From: Karstenula rhodostoma CBS 690.94
Lineage: Eukaryota > Ascomycota > Dothideomycetes > Pleosporales > Didymosphaeriaceae
DNA: 64,000 bases
Reading direction: 5' to 3'
Assembly (NCBI GenBank): GCA_010093485.1
Contig: MU001512.1
Location: 704,842-768,841 of the forward strand
Position numbers and translations under genes: made by a program. The notes beneath the pieces are model-generated. The model made no database searches and was not told the DNA's origin. It worked only from the letters and a program-made list of their open reading frames with translations. The number at the start of each line of letters is the position of its first letter. Within the stretch, counting starts at the first letter, position 1. Below are positions 21,337 through 31,231 of this stretch, in pieces.

Positions 21337-23945
21337 GGTGCAAAACAAAGTATGGGAGGTTATGATTCAGATGTTTGCAGAAGTTCTGAAGTGCTTGATC
21401 AAGGGTGTGAGCGAGAGCATCAGGTTTGCGCTGATGCGTCCGACTGCTCGTCAGAGATGGTGCATTGGCACTCAAGTCGTGTTGCGGCGAAGTCAACTTG
21501 GCTAAGTGAGACTTCAGACTCTTAAGACTGATTGGACTGCAAAAGGTCGCTTGAGAAATGCCCTTTTCTGCCGTCCAGTGGGTCGCACGTGTTTAATATA
21601 TAGTCCCTGCCAGGCAGAACTATTCACAGACGCGTTTGCGGCACAGTTGACACACTCACGGGCAGTGTCCGCTTCGCGGAAGGTCCAGCCTTTTCGCTTG
21701 CCCGCAGTCTGTGCATCCTCAGCCTCTGCAAAACACCGCGGAAACCCTGCCTATATACGATAAGGACGGAAAAAGTTGATCAGCGCCACGGTCACGGTTT
21801 GGCTATGATGGTGAAATCTCAACCTCGATATAGAGGCCCAATTCTTCCTCTCAACATAGGCGTAAAGTGCTTCCGCATCAAAGTAGTGGCGAGGTAGAAC
21901 CGAAAAACCGAAGTTTGTCATTCGCTACATAGGGTTAGTGGGTGTTCAAAGAACAGAGGATCTGCCTGAGAAGAATACCCAGATTGTTCTTTCGTTGCGT
22001 GGTGAAGGATAATGAGCAAAGAGCAGAAGGAGCGTCTACTGGAGTGTGCTTCCGCAATGGAGTGCAACAGAGTCAGAACACACTTTTACATGTTGCCGTC
22101 AATGACGAGCACCGTCGTACGCCAAGTCAAGTCCATCGATGGCCAATGCAAAATCGACTCGCGCCAGATGGATAACTCTGCAAGGTCTGCCGATGGAAGC
22201 ACTGGATGGAAGCTGAAACGATTTGACAACAGTGCTTGTGGGATCTCCCCGGATGCCGTTGCTAACGTGGAACCACAATCCACCCGCCATGTGCGGGTTG
22301 GCGAGGAACGGTCATTCCACGATAACGGGTGCATTATTCGATGGAGGGATGACGAGATGATGTCAGAGGCAATTTCCCACGTGGTTAGTAGGGCGTTTGA
22401 ACCGTCAACGAGCCTTCGTTTAGGCTCTAGGTCGTCCAGATGGAAGGGCACGGTGGCCGGGCCGGCCAAGGGAGCTAGAGGCCCAGCGTGGGAACAGCCC
22501 TGACCCGAGCGCTAGTCGTCCAAAGTAATGGTCGAAGCAAGGGGAGCATGTTTAGGGCTGATGGTCTGATGGCCGCACAGGTGAGCGAGCTGTGAGCTTT
22601 GAGCACGGGCGGAGTTGTGCGGCCTCGGAGGATCGGAGCATTGGTAAGCTGCGGATGGGCGCAAGAAGAGGCGGGCTGTGGTGCTCGCGTGCAACTCGAG
22701 GGCATCGGTGTATCACAGTGGTCAGACAGGAGTGCTAGACGACTCGATGCGGACTGGCGCCGGTGGGCTGACTTGTGCAATTGGTGGTGGTGGAGCAGCT
22801 GTTGAAGACGGTCGTGAGCGCAAAGACGCGGTATCACGTCAACAATGGCATTTTCAACGGGCGCACAATGCTTGGTTCCACGGTTGCTGTGCTGGCCGGT
22901 GGTCGCGACGGGGCTCGGTCGAGATTGGGCTCGGCCGTTGAAAGGTAGCTTCTCGGAGGCGGCTAGCGATCGCTGCCGACACATACACAGTAATAATGCC
23001 AGGCACAAAGGGATCGGCCGCGAGTTGTTTACGAGCCATGTATTGTATACAGGGCTAGAGGAGATGGGGACCAAGATCAAGATAGCGTTGAGAGCTAGGG
23101 CTCAGTTAAGTGTAGTGTTGGCGCCCTGGGGTACATGCTGAGGATAGCATACTTACTAAGTACGGCGCTAGTCCCGGGAAGCAAAGGTCGGATCCGGCAC
23201 AAAGCTGCCCCTGACGGCCGCTTCCGGGTGCGAGTGGCGACGGGGTGCACCTCATTTTACATCCCAACCATCACAATTTGGCTCCCTAATAAGGCCTGTT
23301 CCCCTAGCCCCGAGCTCGCCCGCGCTCGCCCGCTCTCTCCTGCACTCTGTGACTTTGCCCAACCTTCGACACGCCAACTTTTCGTGGGTGGCGCGGGTAA
23401 CAGAGCACGCATAGCGACGTCAAGTGTCCGTTTAGTCCCCGGCAGCTGTAGCGGCTCTGCGCCACGAAAAACACACGTCGAATCCGTGGAGCAGCAGGTA
23501 CCCTCGACGAGAGCAGCAACACAAAGCGAGGCCCTCAGTCAATAGCCACCACAGCGTACCGGTACGTCAATTCCATCCCGCCGCTCGTGCAGCTGCATCC
23601 GCGCCCTCCGCAGCTCCCCATCCGGCGGCCCCGGCGTCTATCCAACGTCTAGCGGACCATCCGCCTGCATGCCCACCGCGAACCCAAGAGGACGCACCTC
23701 ATAGCCTCACCAACCACCCACCTCCGCGTCCTCCGTTTGCCCACCCCGCCGCCAACGAGCACGCCGTGCCTCTCAACCCGCGCTCCTGCTAATACGCTGC
23801 GCAGCTCCTCGCAATTGCTCCTGCCGCCCTGACGCTCACCGCCTGTGTCCCACGAAAGGCACTCTGAGCACTCCCGGCTGCAGAGTTACCACCCGCACAC
23901 GCTCCAATTCCTCGTAGCCTTCCAACGCCTTCGCACGTCCCTGCC
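21337..23945. other. Intergenic region holding the MFS and LCB2 promoters, no gene seen
   Basis: This 2.6-kb gap lies between divergent genes. The first ~0.3 kb includes a TATA-like element for the MFS gene. From ~23,250 the + strand becomes C-rich, typical of the LCB2 leader. Frames such as 22012-22503 (+) and 22475-23080 (-) have no recognisable content. Confidence 0.45.
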
Positions 23946-25952
23946 ATGCCTACTCGAACCATCAATCCGTTCGCGACCGCATCCCCGTCCTCCTCCACCC
24001 CTTCTCTCGACGCTCTGAACGAGAGGAAGGAGCAGCCGCGTCGCTCCTCCTTCACAAAGGGCAACAAGTTCACATCGCTGTTCGGCGGCAACACGCCTAG
24101 AACTCGTGGCGAGGCTGCTGCTCTGCGTGACGCTCTCGTTGCGCAGCAGCAGGCCCTCCTGGACAACCCTTCACCTCCGCAGCAGATCAACACCGCCTCA
24201 ATCTCCTTGCCCACCATCAATCTTACTACGGCAACCGGCGAGAAGATGCCCACCAACGAGCCCAAGACCCTCTTCAATCCGGAGGAAGCGCGGCGCAAAG
24301 CGCGGGCCGATGCCCAGTTCGGTCCCATTGGCTCACAAAAACACCGCTACACCAGCACGTTCGAGGGAGAATTCGGAGACCCTGTGGAAGACGAGCCGCC
24401 GTACTACTTCCTGCTCACCACCTACATCAGTTACCTAATCTTAATTGTATTCGGACATGTACGCGACTTCTTTGGCAAGCGCTTCCGGGCCGCACATTAC
24501 AGCCATCTGGCCGAGAGGGATGGTTATGCGCCTCTGAACAGCGACTTCGACAATTTCTACACCCGCCGCCTGAAGATGAGGATCAACGACTGCTTCTCAC
24601 GCCCTACCACGGGTGTTCCAGGACGATTCATCACTCTGCTCGACCGCAAGTCTGACGACGGCAACAACACTTTCAACCTCCTTGGCTCGACCACCGAGAC
24701 GCTGAACATGAGCTCGTACAACTACCTCGGTTTCGCACAATCTGAGGGTCCTTGCGCCGATGCTGCCGAGCAGGCAGTCCGCAAGTACGGTGTCACCATG
24801 GCCAGTCCTCGTGCCGATGCTGGAACATCCGAACTGACCATCGAGGTGGAGGATCTGATCGCTCGCTTTGTGGGCAAGCCTGCCTCCATGGTTTTCTCCA
24901 TGGGCTTTGTCACCAATTCCACCGCTTTCTCGACTTTGATTGGCAAGGGCTGCCTCATGCTCTCGGATGAGTTGAACCACTCTTCGATTCGATTTGGCGC
25001 GCGTTTGTCGGGCTCCATGATCAAGATGTTCAAGCACAACGACATGAGAGATTTAGAGCGTCTGCTCAGGGAAGCCATCTCGCAGGGACAGCCTCGCACT
25101 CACCGTCCGTGGAAGAAGATTCTTGTCACAGTCGAAGGCCTCTACTCGATGGAGGGCACCATGTGCAATCTTCCCGCCCTGGTCGAGCTGAAGAAGAAGT
25201 ACAAGTTCAACCTGTTCGTCGATGAGGCTCATTCCGTCGGTGCTGTTGGCCCTCGCGGTCGTGGCGTATGCGATTTTTTCGGCATTGATCCCTCGGAAGT
25301 CGACATCCTTATGGGAACTCTTACTAAGTCATTCGGTGCCAACGGAGGCTACCTTGCAGCTAGCAAGGCGATCATCGATAAGCTACGGACCCAGAATGCA
25401 GCCATGATGTTTGCCGAATCACCGGGTCCTCCAGTCCTTGTCCAAATCGCTTCGTCACTTCGCATCATCAGCGGAGAACTGGTTCCTGGACAAGGTCAGG
25501 AGCGTCTGCAGCGTCTGGCTTTCAACTCCAGATATCTCCGTCTCGGTCTCAAGCGACTCGGCTATATTGTCTACGGCCACGATGACTCGCCTATCATCCC
25601 GGTCATGCTCTACAACCCCGCCAAGATGCCCGCCTTTTCCCACGAACTGCTCAAGCGCAAAATCTCGGTCGTCGTCGTCGGATACCCAGCTACACCTCTC
25701 GTCTCATCAAGAGCACGCTTCTGCATATCTGCAGCCCACACCAAGGACGATCTGGACCGCATGCTCGCGGCCTGTGATGAGGTTGGTGACATCTTGCAGC
25801 TGAAGTTCAGCAGTGGTGTTGCTGGCGGTGCGGATCCAGACGAGCTTGCCACGCAAGAGAAGGATAGCCTCAGCATTGTCAAGCCTCCCAGGTGGAGACT
25901 GGCAGACGTTATCAAGCGTGGAACGGATGACGTCAAGCTACCCCTTCAATAG
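23946..25952 (+). CDS. LCB2: Serine palmitoyltransferase subunit 2 (LCB2)
   Basis: PLP-dependent catalytic subunit of serine palmitoyltransferase. With Lcb1 it condenses serine and palmitoyl-CoA to 3-ketodihydrosphingosine, the first step of sphingolipid synthesis, in the ER membrane. It is a single exon of 668 aa, longer than yeast Lcb2 (~560) because of a Ser/Thr/Pro-rich N-terminal extension of ~130 residues. A membrane segment lies at ~152-172 (YYFLLTTYISYLILIVFGHV). The aminotransferase core carries the glycine-rich NYLGFAQSEG region, VDEAHSVGAVGPRGRG, and the PLP-lysine motif GTLTKSFGANGGY with the Schiff-base Lys at 461. The start is the first in-frame ATG after a C-rich leader. Confidence 0.97.
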   Translation: MPTRTINPFATASPSSSTPSLDALNERKEQPRRSSFTKGNKFTSLFGGNTPRTRGEAAALRDALVAQQQALLDNPSPPQQINTASISLPTINLTTATGEKMPTNEPKTLFNPEEARRKARADAQFGPIGSQKHRYTSTFEGEFGDPVEDEPPYYFLLTTYISYLILIVFGHVRDFFGKRFRAAHYSHLAERDGYAPLNSDFDNFYTRRLKMRINDCFSRPTTGVPGRFITLLDRKSDDGNNTFNLLGSTTETLNMSSYNYLGFAQSEGPCADAAEQAVRKYGVTMASPRADAGTSELTIEVEDLIARFVGKPASMVFSMGFVTNSTAFSTLIGKGCLMLSDELNHSSIRFGARLSGSMIKMFKHNDMRDLERLLREAISQGQPRTHRPWKKILVTVEGLYSMEGTMCNLPALVELKKKYKFNLFVDEAHSVGAVGPRGRGVCDFFGIDPSEVDILMGTLTKSFGANGGYLAASKAIIDKLRTQNAAMMFAESPGPPVLVQIASSLRIISGELVPGQGQERLQRLAFNSRYLRLGLKRLGYIVYGHDDSPIIPVMLYNPAKMPAFSHELLKRKISVVVVGYPATPLVSSRARFCISAAHTKDDLDRMLAACDEVGDILQLKFSSGVAGGADPDELATQEKDSLSIVKPPRWRLADVIKRGTDDVKLPLQ

Positions 25953-27423
25953 CCGCTTTAATGCGGCCAAACTGGCACGTGACGGGGCAACCAGAGGGAC
26001 AGGGCGCATTCCAACGCCGACCGAAATGAGGCGGGAGCGCCCTTGTCTTCGTGTTCGCAGATCCTCTCGACTGCGCGATTTTCACGGATCGCGCGAGACA
26101 CTGGAACCTACGGAACAGATGTGGATGCTCGAAGCGCTAACTCGTAGCCTCTTCGTCCCGAGCTGAGAGATCGCCCTCGCCCGGTTGCCTTGTCTGCTCA
26201 CCGGCCCAGCCTCGACTGCTTCCCCTCCCTTTTGCATGCGTGGCGCTGTCTGTCTTGCGATATTGGGTCCGGCGTAACTGGTTTTGGTTGGTAACTTGCA
26301 AACGAGCATGTATTCTTGTACGATATCCTTCATACCCTCGCTGTCTTACGTTAGTTTCTACCATTTTATTTGTTCAGCTTCTTGTCATATCGTTTAGACC
26401 TCTTTGTGGGGTATCTTTTGAGAACAGGGGGGTTTGAAGTGGTTTGAACCGAATTGCTGCCTGTGCGATTGAGCGCGGCGCATTAGGTGCTTTTGGTGGT
26501 GGATGTGTGAGATGAATGGAACAGATTCGATGTTACTGGGATAGGGTAATGGTAATGTCTGTAGTGTGTGAGGGTGTATATAGAGGGGACGAGGAGGGGA
26601 TGTAGTGAAGAGCTGAAAGAATGGTGTGAAGAAGGGATTCGTGTGCTGTGTCAACCTTGTGGTGATGTGAAGTGAGTTGTAGGGTGAGTTGGAGGGTAGT
26701 TGATGGCATTCGTGCACAGGCATTGCAGAGATGAGGTGTTATGCTACCATTCTGTTGAACAGAAGTAACTCCCATACAATGATCCCCTTGTCGTTGCCTC
26801 CCTCGTTCCACTCCTGGGCCTCGCCAATTCAACGTGTCGATGTACCCGGTTTTCGCGCGCTTACCCACCGTATTTATGCCGCTATCGGTTGAGCATGGTT
26901 TTTTGCGTTTTGGCTTCGGTTCGGGCGCGACGAGTCGGTTGGATCCTGTCCGAGGTCGAGCGCTGGGAAGATGCTGGTTTACAGACCTGAGGGGTGGTTG
27001 CTGAAGGAAAAAGCTTGCTGCATCAACGGAAGACCCCAAACCAAACCCGAGTATACTTCTCTAGTCCTGTTGAGGCCCGATGAGGATATCTTCCTGGAAA
27101 CCGGATCGCCTGCTTTGGGAATGAGAGATCTGCCAATGCAATCCGAGTATTTGAGTGCACTGCCAAAGGAAGAAGCACTCGATTCTTCCTGAAGTACTGT
27201 CACACGATATTGCAAGCTTCAAGAGAACTCATGGCCTTGTGAATATATTTTGCCATCCACAAATGTAGTTGCAATACAATAGCTCCATCCAACAAGCAGA
27301 GCTTCAACAGCGCGAGAACGACAGGGAACGAAACCGAATCATGCCAAAAGCAACACCATGGTTGCGCGTAGATCCAGTAAACTTGGAGCAATCACTCACG
27401 ATTTAGGCTCCACCTGACTTGCT

Positions 27424-27772
27424 TCAGTCAACCCGTCTGGCGCAGCGTGATTCTTCAACGTCTCCGCAGCCATTGGGTATGCACTTCACCTCAACGTCAT
27501 CGAAACTGTCACACGCCTGCAAAGCACGACAGCGCATCTTTTCAATGAAATGATCAGCGCAATCTCCTTCAAAATGGCCATCTTCATCACGACGTGGGCA
27601 ATCTACTATCTGACGAAGAGGGCTCGGAACAACGGAGGGACCAGGGCTTGAACCAGCCTGGGGCACATTCATGTGATGGGGTTCAGAGTGGATTATTGTT
27701 ACTGGTATGACACGACAAAAAACAGTGGAAGAAGAGCTGAGCTTCTGTCCACTTACGTCTGTAAGGATCCAT
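27424..27772 (-). CDS. Possible small Cys-rich protein, two exons
   Basis: Exon 1 is 27772-27757 (five codons plus one base). Exon 2 is 27701-27424. They are joined by a 55-nt intron with a consensus GTAAGT donor and a CAG acceptor, giving 97 aa in frame. The C-terminal ~60 residues hold seven cysteines at spacings that could bind zinc or form disulphides (contexts DCPRR, GDCADH, RCRALQAC, KCIPNGC, SRC) and several acidic residues. There is no signal peptide. I know no matching family. The intron size is exactly that of confirmed introns nearby, which is the main support. Confidence 0.35.
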
Positions 27773-30700
27773 AAGCACCTATAGACGTGAAGTAGAAACG
27801 CTTCCTCGATTCTGAGAACAACAATTGATAATCACTCAAGTTACCTCCAGAGGCCGCTCACAGTAAGGCTGTGGTAATTGTACGCCGCTCAACAAGTCTA
27901 CAAGCCGACATGTGGGGATCCCGGGACCGTGGAAGACAACCGGGAAGGTGGCCGTGGGGCGTTGGGCCGAGTTCGAATTTTCACAAAGGCGGACGCGTGG
28001 CGTAAAAAAAAAAAGTGCCTCGATCCCTTCGCCTCGAGCTCGGTATAGCGTTTCCCAAAGCCAGCCGTGCGGTCTGTGTAAGCTGAGCGAAGTGCCGTTT
28101 GAGCCTAAGGATGCTACCCGTCCGTGTGCAACGCGAGACTGGGCCGAGCGGGAAGGTCGTGTTGGTGTTTCACAGTGTCTTACGACTGGCTTTTGGTAGA
28201 TGCGGTATTTGTTGATGGGGCTGCATGGGCGCTCAGGGTTCCATGTGTTGCCCTTCGAGTTGAAGACATGGGTGGGGCGGACGAGGAGTGGCAAAGGGCA
28301 ATCGGTGTTGCGAAGTGGGCGAAGCGAACTGCTTTTTGCACAGGAAGTAGTACCTGTGATGGGACTGTGGCACGCGAAAAAGCTTGCGTCATGTGGTATA
28401 GATGATAGTGCCCCTTGGCGCTTTCTGGTGGCAGTCAAGCTGTAGGCCTGTGGTGATCGGATATGCGACAGGATGAGTCCATTCAAAAGTAAAGAGTTAG
28501 ACTTCCAGACAGCTTGGTATAACTTAGCTAATCGCCTAGCCCGTATGGTGATTACTCGCAGTTATTTGGGACATATGTCAAATCGAGGATTATGCTAAGT
28601 CATCTCGCTAGAAGTATCGTATTGTCACCAATACGAGAAGAATCAAAGCTCTCCTGAGACAGGGTTTCAGCTGGTGTCGTTAGTTCTGCTGTTAGTCGAT
28701 ACAGCGCAGCACATAAACTGGGAAGTAAGTGCCATCCTTGGTCCTCAGTCGCCCGCAGGATCCTTCTGGTAATATTGCGATAGATAGTCCTACAACCCCG
28801 GCCATGCAAGGTAACGTAGTAGTGCTGATATTGCGGCAGGGATGATCAAAGGCGTCTGTCAACGCAGGTCAACAATCGAGCGGGGATGCGGAAAGTGGGA
28901 CGCAACGGGGCGGTGTTAGAGATCTAGACAGCTGTCGTTGCTACTGTGCAACATAAAATCGTAAAAAATCGTAAAAGATTACCGTAACATCGCCGTGGCT
29001 TGTGAACTTTAAATCCTCCGTGAGACGAGCTGTCTCCTTAGAACGACCGCAGACGGGTTCCCCTCCAACTGGCAACAAAGATCACTGACTCGTAGCAATG
29101 GGATGCGGCTCAAGGACCAGTGAGTAAGCTTGTTGCCCGTTCTGCATGCGCGCTTTAGGCTGGGCATCCTGACGAGATGCTCACTGCCACGCCTATGTCT
29201 CGTAACCGACTTCCCGTCAACGTCGACGTTACTTTTTCTGTAGCGTATGCCCCGATGCAAACGCAGAGATAACAGGATAATCCTGGATCTGGCTAGGCAG
29301 TATCGCCGGATCTGTCATAGTATCGGCGGTCAAGGGTTACGATAGTGCTCTTTCTTGTGGCGTTTTCGAGTCCACATTCTCAACGGCCATGTTTCTCTCT
29401 TCGTGTCACGCTCGTTCCGGTCGCAGCGACCACATTACCTGCATCATCGTTGATGAAAATCGCCTGATGGTTCCACGGATACACAATCGGCTGTAGACTT
29501 AGTTGTAAATACCGAAGATCGTCGGTCGTCTGTAACGCGTCATGCGCTTAGTGCTGCTGTGCCGGATGAAGCAGATACTAACGAGGATGCAGATGGCTCA
29601 GATCATGGTCCTGGGAGGTGACTGGATTGCGCTCCCAAAACTGTGAATTGGTCGTAGTTGTGGCGGAAAGAAGGACTTGCGAATATGCGTCAGACGCGGA
29701 GCCTCCATCCGGTGTGAGTGTGTCCCGCTCGTGATAAGAACCGTGAACATAAGCGTTCAGGCAAGCCTCCAATTGGACTTGCAGAAGAGATCGAGCCAAT
29801 CGTAATGAGTTTGGTCCTGCGGTTCCGTCGGGTCGTCGAGTAACAAGCTGGCAAGGCTGAGGATCGAACGTGTCATGTTACAACCTGCATGCGCCACGTC
29901 CGGTGTAACTCTGAATATCTTACATACCTACCTTTAGATCCCGGCTCAATATGCGGAGTCAAAATTGATCCTTCCGAAATTGGGAATTGCCCAGCATGAT
30001 CAGTTGCAGAGGACGTCATGTTGTGTGTGGGCCCAGCATTAGACGCTGGAGCTACACTGGCGCAAATGTTGCCTTCGTGACCATAGCCAGAGCCGCATTA
30101 CACGTTACAGGGCCAAAAAGCTGCTCTTTATTCGTCCTTCGCTCGGTCCGCAATGCTCAAGTGGGTGCGCGGTTAACGAGGCCGTGGCCGGAGAGAGTGT
30201 CGGCTGGTTGGCGAGATGGACTGTGAAAAGCATTGTGCTTAGGTAGTGCACACGGATAGCTGCTGCTCGATCCATGGCGGGACCTTCACGTAGCGAAACA
30301 GCAGTCAGCTTGGGAGACTCCAGGAAGCCACTGCATCAAACAAAGAGACAAGGATGATGCAGGACGAACACTGAACAAGCCACGCTTTTGCGACCCACAA
30401 GCGGGATGGACAGTCGCGATGTATGATAGGAGGTAACAAGCGGATGCCTTGTGCCTGGTGGATGGGAGGAACACAAGTGGCGCAGGTAAGGTGCGCTCTA
30501 GCGTAAACACCCGTTCAGAGCGCCGATCTCCTTCTACCGTACTGGATCCTCCAGCAGCTTTGTCGCTCCACTAGAACTGTTCTGCCCATCCACGGATAGC
30601 GCCAATCGATACCAGATGCAGAGTTTTTGTGCGTACGCGATGCAAACGCAATCGCCCTCAGCGTGCATGGAGGACCCAGTTGACGGGAAGGTGTCGACCG

Positions 30701-31070
30701 GCTGCATTGCAGCACGTCTTACTCGTCCGGTCAGTAGCGAGCCGCATAAGTCCCAAGGAGGCGGCCTTACTACGACTTTGCCCTGGGAAAATCATGTTTG
30801 CCTTGTTCTGCTGCGTAGCCCGGTCCGCGTCGCTGGCTTTGACCGGTCAACGTTTGATTCCAGCAATATTATGGGGCTTGCATACGCCCTGGCCAAGATC
30901 CAACGACAACCTATGCCTCCCACATAGCTCGTCCGAGATTCACCATGCTCGCCTGCATCTACCGCATTTCCACTTGAAACGTTACTGTATGTCCATGCCG
31001 TACTGCGACACCCTCAACGTGCTCAAGAATCTTATTGTGTCGTACACGGCAGGAGTACAACTATGCCTGT

Positions 31071-31078
31071 CTATATAG
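31071..31078 (+). promoter_or_regulatory. TATA-like element
   Basis: CTATATAG lies ~155 nt before the ATG at 31232, followed by a C/T-rich leader, a typical fungal promoter layout. Confidence 0.4.
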
Positions 31079-31231
31079 CTTTATTGACTTCCACCTTTGC
31101 CTCACACTCTCGACTCACTCCTGCCTACTTGATTGCCTTTCTCGTACGGCGTCTTCACTGTCTCTCTGAGCGAGGCTTCTATGCTTTCTCATACTCAAGT
31201 CTCGACCTAACCTGAGACCTACTATTGTCAC

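Larger units (their letters stand above)
25953..31231. other. Gene-poor 5.3-kb region
   Basis: Largest gap in the window. It includes the LCB2 3' UTR, a strongly G/T-skewed segment (about 26,440-26,720), a possible two-exon Cys-rich mini-gene (27424-27772), and an otherwise featureless stretch. I see no transposase or reverse-transcriptase frame, no long terminal or inverted repeats, and no obviously AT-rich RIP block. A CTATATAG TATA-like element at 31071-31078 belongs to the next gene. Confidence 0.5.

Noticed and set aside
22012..23080. Two ORFs (163 and 201 codons) between the MFS and LCB2 genes
   Set aside because: No recognisable domains or splice partners; they lie in the promoter and leader of LCB2.
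26533..27039. 168-codon minus-strand ORF after LCB2
   Set aside because: Its second half is a translated CA-rich skewed tract; no domain; kept only as a skew observation.
27836..28486. 216-codon minus-strand ORF in the gene-poor region
   Set aside because: No motif, biased composition, and competing frames on the + strand of similar quality.
25953..31231. Possible RIP-degraded transposon in the gene-poor region
   Set aside because: Not visibly AT-rich, and no repeats or transposase/RT remnants were seen.
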